Positions 1 to 8,786 of a stretch of 64,000 bases of DNA are shown here, one piece after another (position 1 is the stretch's first letter; every line of letters starts with the position of its first letter). The position numbers and the translations under genes are program-made. Source of the stretch: Streptomyces sp. NBC_01451 (GTDB lineage: Bacteria; Actinomycetota; Actinomycetes; Streptomycetales; Streptomycetaceae); contig NZ_CP109479.1 of assembly GCF_036227485.1 (NCBI RefSeq), positions 3,596,001 through 3,660,000 on the forward strand, read 5' to 3'. The notes under the pieces are model-generated. The model was not told the origin of the DNA, ran no database searches, and saw only the letters and a program-made list of their open reading frames with translations.

Positions 1-2
1 CC

Positions 3-44
3 CGAAAGATTCGTACAGAGACTCGTTCAGGTTTCGTTCAGAAC
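3..44. promoter_or_regulatory. Possible operator cluster upstream of sugar-uptake operon
   Basis: Just before the solute-binding protein gene, positions 3-13 read CGAA-N3-TTCG, an inverted repeat. CGTTCAG occurs twice as a direct repeat (24-30 and 35-41), 11 bp apart, so both copies face the same side of the helix. The second copy overlaps the perfect 9-mer palindrome GTTCAGAAC (36-44). LacI/ROK-type repressors of Streptomyces xylobiose and cellobiose operons bind short inverted repeats in this position; that a repressor binds here is inference. The likely regulator gene would lie left of the window. Confidence 0.35.
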
Positions 45-63
45 ATTCGCGAGAGGTGCAGTC

Positions 64-1407
64 ATGGAGTCGAACAGAGGGCGGTCCACAGGGTCCACCG
101 GTACGGCGTTCAGCAGGCGCTGGGTGCTCGGTGCCGGCGCCTCCGCCCTGCTCACCACCGGCCTCAGCGCCTGCGGCTCGGGTGAGGGTTCGGGCGGTGG
201 CGGGGACACGATCACCGCGTTCGTGTACGGGGACGACGCCGTGAAGGTCCAGGCCGCCGCGGTCGCGCGGTTCAACAAGTCGGCCGCCAGCAAGACGGCC
301 AAGGGCAAGGTCAAGCTGGAGAAGATCCCGGGCTCGGACTACCTGCCCAAGCTGCGTACGGCGATGGGGTCGCCCAGCGCCCCGGACGTCTTCTTCAACT
401 GGGGCGGCGGCTCCATCAAGGCGTACCAGGAGGCCGGCAAGATCGTCGACCTGACCGACGTCATCGAGAACGACCCGGTGCTGAAGAACGGCTTCCTGCC
501 CTCCGTACTCGCCGCCGGTGATCTCAAGGGCCGCCACTACGGCATACCGATGCGCGGTATGCAGCCGGTGATCCTCTTCTACAACAAGACCGTCTTCGCC
601 GAGCAGAAGATCCAACCCCCCACCACCTGGGACCAGTTGCTCGACGTCAACACCAAGCTGAAGAAGGCGGGCATCACCCCGTTCGCCCTCGGCGGCTCCG
701 ACGTCTGGCCCGAACTGATGTGGCTGGAGTACCTGGTGGACCGGATCGGCGGTCCCGAGGTCTTCCGGCGCATCCAGGACGGCGACGCGGAGGGCTGGGG
801 CGACCCGGCGGTCCTGGAGGCCGCCGAGATGGTGAAGGAACTCATCGACGACGGTGCCTTCGGGTCGAAATTCACCTCCGTCTCGTACGTCAACGGCGGT
901 GCCCCGGCCGTCTTCGCCAAGGGCAAGGCGGCGATGCATCTGATGGGCTCGTGGGAGTACTCGACGCAGCTCGGCAAGTTCCCCGACTTCGCCAAGTCCA
1001 ACCTGGGCTGGGCGGCCTTCCCGAAGATCGAGGACGGCGTCGGCGACGTCCGCAACGTCGTCGGCAACCCCACCAACTACTGGTCCATCAACCCCCGTAC
1101 GCAGAACAAGGACGCGGCGATCGCGTTCCTCAAGGACTGCGCGTCCGAGGCGTACGCGAAGGACCTGGTCGCCCTCGGAGACGTGCCGACCACCTCGAAC
1201 GCGGCGGCGCTGCTGTCCTCCGCGCCCAACCCCGAGTACGCGAAGTTCCAGTACGACCTGGTCCAGCAGGCACCCGCGTTCACGCTCTCCTGGGACCAGG
1301 CGCTCGGCGACGAGCTGGGCACGAAGATGCACACGGAGATCGGGAAGCTGTTCACCGGCAAGTCGTCGCCCAGTGAGTTCGTGTCGGCCTGCAAGGGGCT
1401 GAAGTGA
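64..1407 (+). CDS. Sugar ABC transporter solute-binding lipoprotein
   Basis: This 447-residue protein is the extracellular substrate receptor of an ABC sugar importer (family 1 solute-binding protein). The N-terminus carries a twin-arginine motif (SRRWVLG, residues 17-23), a hydrophobic stretch and a lipobox ending LSAC, with lipidated Cys37. This points to Tat export and membrane anchoring. The body has the usual length and Trp/Tyr-rich character of oligosaccharide binders. Its stop overlaps the start of the first permease, and two permeases plus a GH3 glycosidase follow, so the ligand is probably a short beta-linked oligosaccharide such as xylobiose or cellobiose. The ligand is inferred from context only. 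No ATPase is encoded nearby; actinomycetes commonly share MsiK across such importers. Confidence 0.9.
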   Translation: MESNRGRSTGSTGTAFSRRWVLGAGASALLTTGLSACGSGEGSGGGGDTITAFVYGDDAVKVQAAAVARFNKSAASKTAKGKVKLEKIPGSDYLPKLRTAMGSPSAPDVFFNWGGGSIKAYQEAGKIVDLTDVIENDPVLKNGFLPSVLAAGDLKGRHYGIPMRGMQPVILFYNKTVFAEQKIQPPTTWDQLLDVNTKLKKAGITPFALGGSDVWPELMWLEYLVDRIGGPEVFRRIQDGDAEGWGDPAVLEAAEMVKELIDDGAFGSKFTSVSYVNGGAPAVFAKGKAAMHLMGSWEYSTQLGKFPDFAKSNLGWAAFPKIEDGVGDVRNVVGNPTNYWSINPRTQNKDAAIAFLKDCASEAYAKDLVALGDVPTTSNAAALLSSAPNPEYAKFQYDLVQQAPAFTLSWDQALGDELGTKMHTEIGKLFTGKSSPSEFVSACKGLK

Positions 1408-2294
1408 GCGTCACGGACCAGACCGTGGCATCCGGGAGGGGCAAGGTGCGGGCCGGGCGGCCGGGTGCCGTCTGGGCGCTCCCCGCGGTGCTCTTCTTCA
1501 CCTTCTTCGCGGTCGTCCCGATGGCTCTGGCCTTCTACCTCTCCTTCACCAAGTGGGACGGCCTCGGCGACCCGAAGCCGGTGGGGCTCGCCAACTGGCA
1601 GAAACTGCTGGACGATCCACGGCTGACGCAGTCGCTCACACTCACCGTCCTTCTCACCGCGGCCAGTTGGGCGTTCCAGACCGTCGTGGCACTGCTGCTC
1701 GGGGTCTGGGCGGCGGGCCGGCAACGCAACCGGGCCGTCCTCTCGGCGATCTTCTTCGTGCCGTTCCTGCTCTCCTCGACCGCCATCTCGGTCCTCTTCT
1801 ACGCCCTGCTCGACCCGAACTTCGGCATCATCCAGAAGGACACGCTGGGCTCGTCCAGCGGCGCGTTCCTCGCGATCGTGTTCGTCGGCGGCTGGCAGTT
1901 CATCCCCTTCCACACGCTGATCTACCAGGGCGGCGCCCGTCAGATTCCCCAAGTTCTCTACCAGGCCGCGGCAATCGACGGGGCGGGCCGCTACCGCCAG
2001 TTCTTCTCGATCACGCTGCCCCAGCTGCGCCACACCATCACCACGTCGACCGTACTGATCGTCGTCGGGTCGCTCACCTACTTCGAGACGGTGCTGATCC
2101 TGACGAAGGGCGGACCCGGCACGGACACGGCGATCCTGCCCTACCTGATGTACGAGGCGGGCTTCAAGACGTACGACTTCGGCTACGCGAGCGCCATCGC
2201 CTCGGCCCTCGTGCTGGCCGCGACCGGCCTGTCCCTGGTCCTCATCCGGCTGACCGGCTTCGGCGGCATGCGCAGTACGCGTGAAGGGATGTGA
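1404..2294 (+). CDS. Sugar ABC transporter permease (MalF-type)
   Basis: This 296-residue integral membrane protein is the first of two permeases of the importer. It has about six hydrophobic helices, and the cytoplasmic EAA loop that contacts the ATPase is visible as [15 protein letters not shown] at about residue 190. The GTG start at 1404 overlaps the upstream TGA by 4 nt, indicating translational coupling with the binding protein. It would form a heterodimer with the next gene product. The family assignment is secure; the substrate is inferred from the adjacent GH3 enzyme. Confidence 0.9.
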   Translation: MSVTDQTVASGRGKVRAGRPGAVWALPAVLFFTFFAVVPMALAFYLSFTKWDGLGDPKPVGLANWQKLLDDPRLTQSLTLTVLLTAASWAFQTVVALLLGVWAAGRQRNRAVLSAIFFVPFLLSSTAISVLFYALLDPNFGIIQKDTLGSSSGAFLAIVFVGGWQFIPFHTLIYQGGARQIPQVLYQAAAIDGAGRYRQFFSITLPQLRHTITTSTVLIVVGSLTYFETVLILTKGGPGTDTAILPYLMYEAGFKTYDFGYASAIASALVLAATGLSLVLIRLTGFGGMRSTREGM

Positions 2295-2298
2295 CGGA

Positions 2299-3207
2299 GT
2301 GTCACACGACACGCTTCCTCGTCCCACGACCGCCGACAAGCGCCCGGAACAACCGGGGCGGCGGCCGTCCGGCCGTCGTCGCAGGCACTGGAGCCGACGG
2401 GCCAACCCGCTGGCCGGCCTGGGTTCGATCGTCTGGCTGGTGATCGTCCTCGTCCCGATCTACGCCATGCTGTCGGCGTCGCTCACCGGCCCCGACAAGG
2501 CTCTCACCGGCAACCCCCTGAAGCCGCCCACCGATCCGACCCTCGACAACTACAACACCGTCCTCAACTCGGGCTTCTGGCATCTGCTGAGCAACACGGT
2601 GATCGTCGCGGTCACGGTCGTGGGCATCGTCCTCGTCCTGTGCGTCCCGCTCGCGTACGTGGCCGTGCGCACCCGCACCCGCTGGTCGGGCGCGGCCTTC
2701 CGGCTGTTCCTGCTCGGGGTGGCGATCCCGGCCCAGGCGGTCGTGGTCCCGCTGTACCTCCTCATCGCCAAACTCGACCTGTACGACAGCCTGTTGGCGG
2801 TGATCCTGCCGACGGCGGCCTTCGCGATGCCGGTCTCGGTGCTGGTCCTCACCGGCACCCTGCGGGACATCTCGGAGGACCTGTACGAGGCGATGGCCCT
2901 CGACGGCGCCTCCCCGATGCGCATGCTGTTCCAGCTGACGATCCCCCTGGCCAAGGGCGGGATCAGCACCGTCGTGATCTACGCGGCCCTACAGGCCTGG
3001 AACGGCTTCCTCTTCCCGCTGATCTTCACCCAGTCCGACGAACCCCGGGTCCTCACCCTCGGCCTCTTCAACTACGTGAGCCAGTTCGGCGTGAACATCC
3101 CCGCCCTGCTCGCGTCGGTCGTCCTCTCCGGCATCCCGATCTTCGCCGTCTACCTGGTGGCCCGGCGCGCACTGATCGGCGGCCTGATGGGCGTGGGCGG
3201 CAAATGA
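2299..3207 (+). CDS. Sugar ABC transporter permease (MalG-type)
   Basis: This 302-residue second permease of the importer has an arginine-rich cytoplasmic N-terminus, about six transmembrane helices and an EAA loop (EAMALDGASPMRMLF, about residue 200). The chosen GTG at 2299 lies just after the first permease's stop and has a GAAGGGA ribosome-binding site at 2283-2289. An in-frame GTG at 2281 would overlap the preceding gene but lacks a good ribosome-binding site. Its TGA overlaps an ATG at 3204 in frame with the following glycosidase. Confidence 0.88.
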   Translation: MSHDTLPRPTTADKRPEQPGRRPSGRRRRHWSRRANPLAGLGSIVWLVIVLVPIYAMLSASLTGPDKALTGNPLKPPTDPTLDNYNTVLNSGFWHLLSNTVIVAVTVVGIVLVLCVPLAYVAVRTRTRWSGAAFRLFLLGVAIPAQAVVVPLYLLIAKLDLYDSLLAVILPTAAFAMPVSVLVLTGTLRDISEDLYEAMALDGASPMRMLFQLTIPLAKGGISTVVIYAALQAWNGFLFPLIFTQSDEPRVLTLGLFNYVSQFGVNIPALLASVVLSGIPIFAVYLVARRALIGGLMGVGGK

Positions 3208-3266
3208 CCCGGCGGGAACCGGCGGAACCAGACGCCGGTGAACTCACCTTCCCTGACAGGAGTTTC

Positions 3267-5675
3267 ATGACCTCGGCTCCCTGGCGCGACCGCGCCCTGT
3301 CCGCCGACGCCCGCGTCGGCGACCTGCTCTCCCGGATGACCCTGGAGGAGAAGACCGCCCAGTTGTACGGCGTGTGGGTGGGCGCCTCGACGGACGGCCA
3401 CGGGGTCGCCCCGCACCAGCACGACATGACCGGCGACTACGAGTGGGACGAGCTGATCACCCGGGGCCTCGGCCAGCTCACCCGCCCCTTCGGTACGGCC
3501 CCCGTGGACCCGACGCTGGGCGCGCAGGCGCTGGCCCGCGCCCAGCGTCGTATCGCCGGGGCGGGCCGCTTCGGCATCCCGGCGCTGGCCCACGAGGAGT
3601 GCCTGGCGGGCTTCACGGCCTGGCGTGCGACGGCGTACCCGGTCCCGCTGGCCTGGGGCGCCACCTTCCACCCCGGGCTGGTGGAGGAGATGGCCGCCCG
3701 CATCGGCCACGACCTCGCCTCGGTCGGCGTGCACCAGGGCCTCGCCCCGGTCCTGGACGTCGTACGCGATCCGCGCTGGGGCCGGGTGGAGGAGACGATC
3801 GGCGAGGACCCGTACCTGGTGGGGACGATCGGGTCGGCGTACGTGCGGGGCCTGGAGTCGGCGGGGATCATCGCCACGCTGAAGCACTTCGCGGGGTACG
3901 CGTCCTCGGTCGGCGCCCGCAATCTCGCTCCTGTCCGGGCGGGGGTGCGGGAGTTCGGGGACGTGACCCTGCCCCCGTTCGAGATGGCGCTGCGCGAGGG
4001 CGGGGCGCGTTCGGTGATGGCGGCCTACAACGAGACGGACGGGGTCCCGGCCTCGGCCGACCCGCATCTCCTGACCCGACTCCTGCGCGAGGACTGGGGG
4101 TTCACGGGAACGGTGGTGTCGGACTACTTCGGCATCGGCTTCCTGGAGACCCTGCACCGCGTCGCGGGCACTCCGGCCGAGGCGGCGCACCTCGCCCTGG
4201 CGGCCGGCATCGATGTCGAGCTGCCGACGATCCGGAGCTACGGCGACGCACTGGTGACGGCGGTACGGGCGGGAGACGTACCGGAGTCGCTGGTGGACCG
4301 GGCGGCCCGCCGGGTGCTGACACAGAAGTGCGAGCTGGGACTGCTGGACGAGGACTGGCGGCCGGAGCCGGACGGCTCCCCGATCGACCTGGACTCGGCC
4401 GGAAACCGGGCGCTGGCGCGCCGGCTGGCGGAGGAGTCGGTGGTGCTGCTGGACAACCCGGACGGGCTGCTCCCCCTCGCCCCCGACACCCGGATCGCGG
4501 TCGTCGGGCCGCGGGCGGCGGACGCGCTGGCGATGCTGGGCTGCTACTCGTTCCCGTCGCATGTCCTGCCGAGCCATCCGGAGACTCCGGTGGGCGTGGA
4601 CATCCCCACGCTCCTGGACTCCCTGCGCGCCGAACTCCCGGACGCCAAGGTGACGTTCGCGGAGGGCTGCGCCACCTCGGAGCCGGACACGTCGGGCTTC
4701 GAGGAGGCGGTGGCCCGGACCGCCGAGGCGGATGTGTGCGTGGCGGTACTGGGTGACCGGGCGGGCCTGTTCGGCGGGGGTACGTCGGGCGAGGGCTGCG
4801 ATGTGGCGGAGCTGCAACTGCCGGGCGTACAGGCCGAGTTGCTGGACGCGCTGGTGTCGACGGGGGTGCCTGTGGTGCTCGTCCTGCTCACCGGCCGCCC
4901 GTACGCGCTGGGGCGTTGGCACGGGCGCCTGGCGGCCTCCGTGCAGGCGTTCTTCCCCGGGGAGGAGGGCGGCCCCGCGGTCGCGGGCGTGCTGTCGGGC
5001 CGGGTCACCCCGTCGGGCCGGCTGCCGGTGAGCGTGCCGAGGGAGCGCGGGGGCCAGCCGTGGACGTACCTCCAGCCGCCACTGGGACTGGCGGGCGAGG
5101 TGAGCAGCCTGGACCCGACACCGCTGTACCCGTTCGGACACGGGCTCTCCTACACCTCTTTCACCTGGGAGGACTTCGCGGAGGGCGGCCCGGCGGATAC
5201 CGGGACCGCGGAGACCCGAACTGCGGAGACCCGAACTGCTGAGATCGGGACGGCCGGTTCGTACGAGGTGTCGGTGACCGTTCGCAACACGGGTGCGCGG
5301 GCCGGGGCGGAGGTCGTGCAGCTGTATCTGCACGACCCGGTGGCCTCGGTGACCCGGCCGGACGTCCGCCTGATCGGTTACGAGCGGCTGGAGTTGGCGC
5401 CGGGGGCGGCGAGCCGGGTGACGTTCCGCTTCCACGCGGACCTCTCGGCGTTCACGGACCGCTCGGGGCGCCGGATCGTCGAACCGGGCGCGCTGGAGCT
5501 GCGGTTGGGGGCGTCGAGTGCGGACGTTCGGTATGCGGCGCGGGTGCGACTGGTGGGCGCGGTCAGGGAGCTGGGCGCGGATCGGCGGCTGCGGTGCGGG
5601 ACGGAGGTCGGTTCCGTAGACCACTGGACCAGCGGTCCAGCGAACCGTCAGGTCCGTTGGCCAGCAGGTCCGTAG
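3267..5675 (+). CDS. Glycoside hydrolase family 3 beta-glycosidase (beta-xylosidase/beta-glucosidase)
   Basis: This 802-residue GH3 enzyme removes non-reducing-end beta-linked sugars from short oligosaccharides. An N-terminal (beta/alpha)8 domain contains KHFAGY and the SDYFGI motif, whose Asp286 is the expected nucleophile. A second alpha/beta sandwich domain and a C-terminal fibronectin-III-like domain (about 665-770) follow. No signal peptide is seen, so it probably acts in the cytoplasm on imported disaccharide. ATG 3267 was chosen for its AGGAG at 3258-3262 and because the protein then begins directly with PWRDRAL, as GH3 proteins usually do; ATG 3204, overlapping the permease stop, is the alternative. 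A 15-nt unit repeated three times near 5205-5249 encodes a TAETR linker before the last domain. Exact specificity cannot be read from sequence. Confidence 0.9.
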   Translation: MTSAPWRDRALSADARVGDLLSRMTLEEKTAQLYGVWVGASTDGHGVAPHQHDMTGDYEWDELITRGLGQLTRPFGTAPVDPTLGAQALARAQRRIAGAGRFGIPALAHEECLAGFTAWRATAYPVPLAWGATFHPGLVEEMAARIGHDLASVGVHQGLAPVLDVVRDPRWGRVEETIGEDPYLVGTIGSAYVRGLESAGIIATLKHFAGYASSVGARNLAPVRAGVREFGDVTLPPFEMALREGGARSVMAAYNETDGVPASADPHLLTRLLREDWGFTGTVVSDYFGIGFLETLHRVAGTPAEAAHLALAAGIDVELPTIRSYGDALVTAVRAGDVPESLVDRAARRVLTQKCELGLLDEDWRPEPDGSPIDLDSAGNRALARRLAEESVVLLDNPDGLLPLAPDTRIAVVGPRAADALAMLGCYSFPSHVLPSHPETPVGVDIPTLLDSLRAELPDAKVTFAEGCATSEPDTSGFEEAVARTAEADVCVAVLGDRAGLFGGGTSGEGCDVAELQLPGVQAELLDALVSTGVPVVLVLLTGRPYALGRWHGRLAASVQAFFPGEEGGPAVAGVLSGRVTPSGRLPVSVPRERGGQPWTYLQPPLGLAGEVSSLDPTPLYPFGHGLSYTSFTWEDFAEGGPADTGTAETRTAETRTAEIGTAGSYEVSVTVRNTGARAGAEVVQLYLHDPVASVTRPDVRLIGYERLELAPGAASRVTFRFHADLSAFTDRSGRRIVEPGALELRLGASSADVRYAARVRLVGAVRELGADRRLRCGTEVGSVDHWTSGPANRQVRWPAGP

Positions 5676-5697
5676 GTCAGCAGGTCAGCAGGTCAGC
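5674..5697. repeat. Three tandem 8-bp units (AGGTCAGC)
   Basis: AGGTCAGC is repeated three times head to tail, beginning within the stop codon of the GH3 gene. A related AGCAGGTCC lies just upstream. It is a short slippage-type repeat in the gap between two convergent genes, with no evident function. Confidence 0.8.
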
Positions 5698-5707
5698 AGC
5701 GCGGACT

Positions 5708-5739
5708 CGGCCCCGCCGACTCAGGGCACGGCGGGGCCG
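5708..5739. terminator. Bidirectional hairpin between convergent GH3 and DUF3152 genes
   Basis: Perfect 11-bp arms CGGCCCCGCCG (5708-5718) and CGGCGGGGCCG (5729-5739) enclose a 10-nt loop. The right arm lies inside the last codons of the minus-strand DUF3152 gene, so the hairpin spans its stop codon. There is no clear U-tract, as is usual for GC-rich actinomycete terminators. Confidence 0.6.
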
Positions 5740-6665
5740 GACAGGTAGTGGCCCTGTGTGTCGTACGGCCAGGCGTTCGACACGCAGCCCTTGAGTCCGT
5801 CGATCTGCTGCATCATCGCGGGCGCGGGGCGTCCCGGTCCCGGGCACGTCTCATGGCCGCGGCCCAGCCAGTGGCCGACCTCGTGGTTGACGATGAGGGC
5901 GCGGTACTCGACCGGCGGTCCGTCGAACTCGGGGGAACCCAGCTGCCAGCGCTTCAGGTTGATCACCACGTCGGCGCCCGTACGGCAGTTGACCTCCCCG
6001 AGGTGGTCCGCCTGCCGCACGTTGCAGAGCTTGTCCGTGGTTTTCGCGGTGGCGACACGGAAGGTCAACTCCGCTTCCGGGCCGGTGACTTGGCGGAAGC
6101 GGGCGCCCGCCTGACGCCAGCCCCGCCGGTCGTCGAGGATGGCGGCGATCTGGCGGGCGGCGTCCGCCGGGTCGACGCCCGCGCCGTCCTCGACCTGGAC
6201 GCGGAAAGGGGTTCCGGAGGCCGGCCCGGTGACGGTGAGCGGGGCCGTGGCGAAGGTGCCGGGGCCGGACTCGGGGATGGTGGGCTGCGTGGAGGAGCCC
6301 TTCCCGGACCCGGAAGTACGGCCGTCGTCAGGGGACTTGGGTGACCCGGATGTCTCGGGAGACCCGGCGGAAGCGGAGTCGTCGGCGATGGAGTCGTCCG
6401 CGGTGGAGTCGTCGGCGGGCGGACTCGTACCGCCCGTGCCGGCGACCGGGGTGCGCTCGGCCGGTGTCAGGACCGCCTCCGGGGCGCGGGCCTGCGACGC
6501 GGTGTCCGGCAGCAGGCGGGGCAGGAGCACCGGCACCGCCGCCGTACCGAGCGCGGCGAGACAGACCGTGGCGCCGATCGCCCCCATACGGGTCCGGCGC
6601 CTGCGCCGCCGCCGTAACGCGCTCAGTCGGCGCGAACCGTTCGCTGCACGTCGTTTCTCACTCAT
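5721..6665 (-). CDS. DUF3152 secreted/anchored protein with metzincin-like zinc motif
   Basis: This 314-residue protein has a very basic N-terminus (a run of about eight arginines) followed by one hydrophobic segment (about residues 27-50), fitting a signal anchor or signal peptide. A low-complexity Ser/Asp/Pro linker follows, then a C-terminal domain of the DUF3152 family. That domain contains HEVGHWLGRGH beginning at His261, matching the HEXXHXXGXXH zinc-binding signature of metzincin metallopeptidases. Cysteines nearby could form disulfides. Protease activity is inferred from the motif only. The ATG at 6665 overlaps the upstream gene's stop by 4 nt. The longer open frame upstream is shadow sequence of the neighbouring gene. 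Confidence 0.8.
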   Translation of the reverse strand: MSEKRRAANGSRRLSALRRRRRRRTRMGAIGATVCLAALGTAAVPVLLPRLLPDTASQARAPEAVLTPAERTPVAGTGGTSPPADDSTADDSIADDSASAGSPETSGSPKSPDDGRTSGSGKGSSTQPTIPESGPGTFATAPLTVTGPASGTPFRVQVEDGAGVDPADAARQIAAILDDRRGWRQAGARFRQVTGPEAELTFRVATAKTTDKLCNVRQADHLGEVNCRTGADVVINLKRWQLGSPEFDGPPVEYRALIVNHEVGHWLGRGHETCPGPGRPAPAMMQQIDGLKGCVSNAWPYDTQGHYLSGPAVP

Positions 6666-7657
6666 CGGGGGGAACCGCCTGTCTCGTTCGTACTGTTGGC
6701 ACTGCTCGAACCAGTCACCGAGGAGGGCTCGGCGCTGGAGTACTCGGTCGGGGTGGGTCCGGACAGCGCGGGCGGGGCGAGGGATGCCTCGCCCGTGGAG
6801 TCCGTACCGTCTCCTGCCGCCTTCTCCGCTTCGTCCATCGCCGCCTGCACCTCGGCCTCCACCTCGGCCTTCGCCTCGGACAGCAGGGCCGAAGTGCCCG
6901 CCGCCGCCAGCAGTTGGTCGGCGCTGACGGGTGGGGAGACCCTGGCGTCGGTGTCCGGGCCGACGGTCAGCACCACGGTGCTGTCCGCGTAGAGGAAGCT
7001 GACGCTGACGGACCGGCCGCCCCGCAGATCGCCGCCCGTCACGACGACCCGCGCCTCGATCCGGCCGGGCAGCCACGCCGTACGGCAGACCACGGCCGTG
7101 TCCGGCGGGTCCGGGCATCCGACGAGGGTGTCCACCCCGGGCCTGACCTGGAACGTCACCGGGAAGGTGTGTCCGTCGATCCGGCCGGCGAAGAGATCCG
7201 TGCCGGCCGGGGAGACGGTCCCGATCAGGTCGCCCAGCGCCCGGGTCAGCACCTTGGCCTTCCGCACCGGGCCGGTGGCGTCGGGGGTCGCCTCGGGCAC
7301 CGGCGGGACCGATGCCGGCGACGGCGTCCCGGAAGTGGTGGCAGGCGGTGCGACCGCCGAGGCGGCGGGCCGGGACGCGGGATCGCCCAGGCCTCCGCCC
7401 CCGGTCGACGCACCGCCGAGCACGGCCGAGCCGATGCCCCCGATCGCGATCACCCCGGTCACGGCGCCTGCCACGGCGGCCCGCGCCCGGACCCGGCGGC
7501 GCCTGCCGAGGCGTACCGCCTCCTGCGTCAGGTCGGGCAGCGGGGCGAGCCCGGCGGCGGCCCGCTCCATCAGTTCCCGCAGCTCCCCGGCGAGCGCGTC
7601 GTCGGGCCCGGCGTCCGGCTCGGGCGCGTGCGGGCTTCCGGGTGGCGTGTCGTGCAC
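6662..7657 (-). CDS. Single-pass membrane protein, putative anti-sigma factor
   Basis: This 331-residue protein has an acidic cytoplasmic N-terminus with a helical segment (ELRELMERAAAG), a basic RRRRVRARA patch, one transmembrane helix (about residues 65-85), then an Ala/Pro/Thr-rich linker and an extracytoplasmic C-terminal domain. It sits directly downstream of a SigE-family sigma factor gene, and that topology is typical of a membrane-bound anti-sigma factor. No HXXXCXXC zinc motif is present, so it would not be a ZAS-type factor. GTG 7657 is chosen for its GAAAGGA ribosome-binding site. The function is inferred from context. Confidence 0.7.
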   Translation of the reverse strand: MHDTPPGSPHAPEPDAGPDDALAGELRELMERAAAGLAPLPDLTQEAVRLGRRRRVRARAAVAGAVTGVIAIGGIGSAVLGGASTGGGGLGDPASRPAASAVAPPATTSGTPSPASVPPVPEATPDATGPVRKAKVLTRALGDLIGTVSPAGTDLFAGRIDGHTFPVTFQVRPGVDTLVGCPDPPDTAVVCRTAWLPGRIEARVVVTGGDLRGGRSVSVSFLYADSTVVLTVGPDTDARVSPPVSADQLLAAAGTSALLSEAKAEVEAEVQAAMDEAEKAAGDGTDSTGEASLAPPALSGPTPTEYSSAEPSSVTGSSSANSTNETGGSPR

Positions 7658-7691
7658 GGATGTTCCTTTCAGCGCTGGAGGCGTACGGGGT

Positions 7692-8195
7692 TCAGTACTC
7701 GGCGGTGTACACATGGGCTTCGCCCAGCACCGCCCGCAGCCGGGTCAGGGAGCGGGAGCACTGGCTCTTGACGGTGGACTCGCTGCACCGCAACTGCGCG
7801 GCCACCTCCGACACGCTGAGGTCCTCCCAGTAGCGCAGGACGACCATCGCCCTTGCCCTGGGCGGGAGTTCACCGAGTGCGGCCATGAGCGTGACGCGCA
7901 GCTCGGGTCTGGGCGCGGCGGGCGCCGGGTCGGGGCGGGCGTGGGCGAGCAGGTCGCGCAGCCGGCGTCGGCGCTCGTGCAGGAACAGCCGGGTCAGGAC
8001 GGTACGGGCGTAGGCGTCGAGGTGCTCGGCACGGCTCGCCCGGTGCCAGTGCTGGAAGAGCCGGGCCAGCGTGGACTGGACCAGGTCACGGGCGTGTTCG
8101 CGGTCGCCGCAGAGCAGATACGCCGTCCGGTACAGCCGTTGCCGGCCCGCCCGCGCGTACTCCTCGAAGTCCCGCTGCCGGACCGTCGCCGACAT
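7692..8195 (-). CDS. RNA polymerase sigma factor, SigE/ECF family
   Basis: This 167-residue sigma factor has the two expected domains. Region 2 (about residues 10-75; RLYRTAYLLCGDREHARDLVQ) binds core polymerase and the -10 element. Region 4 (about 105-160; a helix-turn-helix around LSVSEVAAQLRCSESTVKS) reads the -35 element. Length and motifs fit the SigE-like ECF group common in Streptomyces. A purine-rich ribosome-binding site (GGGAGGGTGG) precedes ATG 8195. The genes for the putative anti-sigma factor and the DUF3152 protein follow on the same strand, suggesting a stress-sensing operon. Its regulon and inducing signal are unknown. Confidence 0.9.
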   Translation of the reverse strand: MSATVRQRDFEEYARAGRQRLYRTAYLLCGDREHARDLVQSTLARLFQHWHRASRAEHLDAYARTVLTRLFLHERRRRLRDLLAHARPDPAPAAPRPELRVTLMAALGELPPRARAMVVLRYWEDLSVSEVAAQLRCSESTVKSQCSRSLTRLRAVLGEAHVYTAEY

Positions 8196-8786
8196 CCACC
8201 CTCCCGTTTCCCGTTCTGCGTATGGCTGTTGAGCTCACATGCCGTAAAGGCACACGTGCCTGATACGCATCACGCCCCTCGCACGCCTCACAGGTCTCTG
8301 TCTCACCTGTTCTTGAGCGTGCTCGGGGCGGAAAGGTTGAAAGGGGTTCGGAAATTTCTCCGGTGTCTTCTCGTGGGCTCAGCCGAAGCGGCCCGCCGCC
8401 ATCAGGCCATGCTCACGAGCGAGGACCACGACCCCGGTGGCCGTCAACCGGTTCCGGAAGGCCCGGTCGCCGAACCCCCGGGCGGCGGACAACCGCCGAG
8501 GCGCAGGTCCGTCGGACTCCGGTCTGCCGGAACCCACCCGCGTGGAAACCACGTACGCCCCTCGAGAAACGGAAGCGACTCCCCCACACGGCGCCGAAGG
8601 CACCGAAGTCACCGCGCGAGGAGAACCGATGGCCGGATCCTGAAGCCCGAACTGGTCATATGTGGACATCTCGCGAGCGAGCCATGTCAACCTGGTGGGC
8701 CTGCTGTGGAGACGGGCCCGACGATGTCAGGGACGGGGAACGGCTGTTCCGGGATGAGGGGCCGGCCCATCCCTTACGGTGGCCGC
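8196..8786. other. Long intergenic region between divergent sigma-factor and methyltransferase genes
   Basis: About 590 bp separate two divergent genes. The part next to 8195 holds the sigma-factor promoter region. Open frames inside (for example 8437-8643 plus and 8379-8690 minus) lack ribosome-binding sites and recognisable domains. No RNA gene, repeat or mobile element was recognised here. Part of it may be decayed coding sequence. Confidence 0.5.

Noticed and set aside
3150..5624. 824-codon minus-strand frame opposite the GH3 gene
   Set aside because: The complement of the GH3 coding frame; Arg/Gln/Pro-rich with no family features.
8437..8643. 68-codon plus-strand frame in the sigma-methyltransferase gap
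   Set aside because: No ribosome-binding site and no recognisable domain; kept only as part of the intergenic description.
8379..8690. 103-codon minus-strand frame in the same gap
   Set aside because: No ribosome-binding site or motif; composition like a shadow frame.
7098..8786. Plus-strand frame running into the methyltransferase gene
   Set aside because: Only the part from 8787 matches the methyltransferase family; the upstream part overlaps three minus-strand genes.
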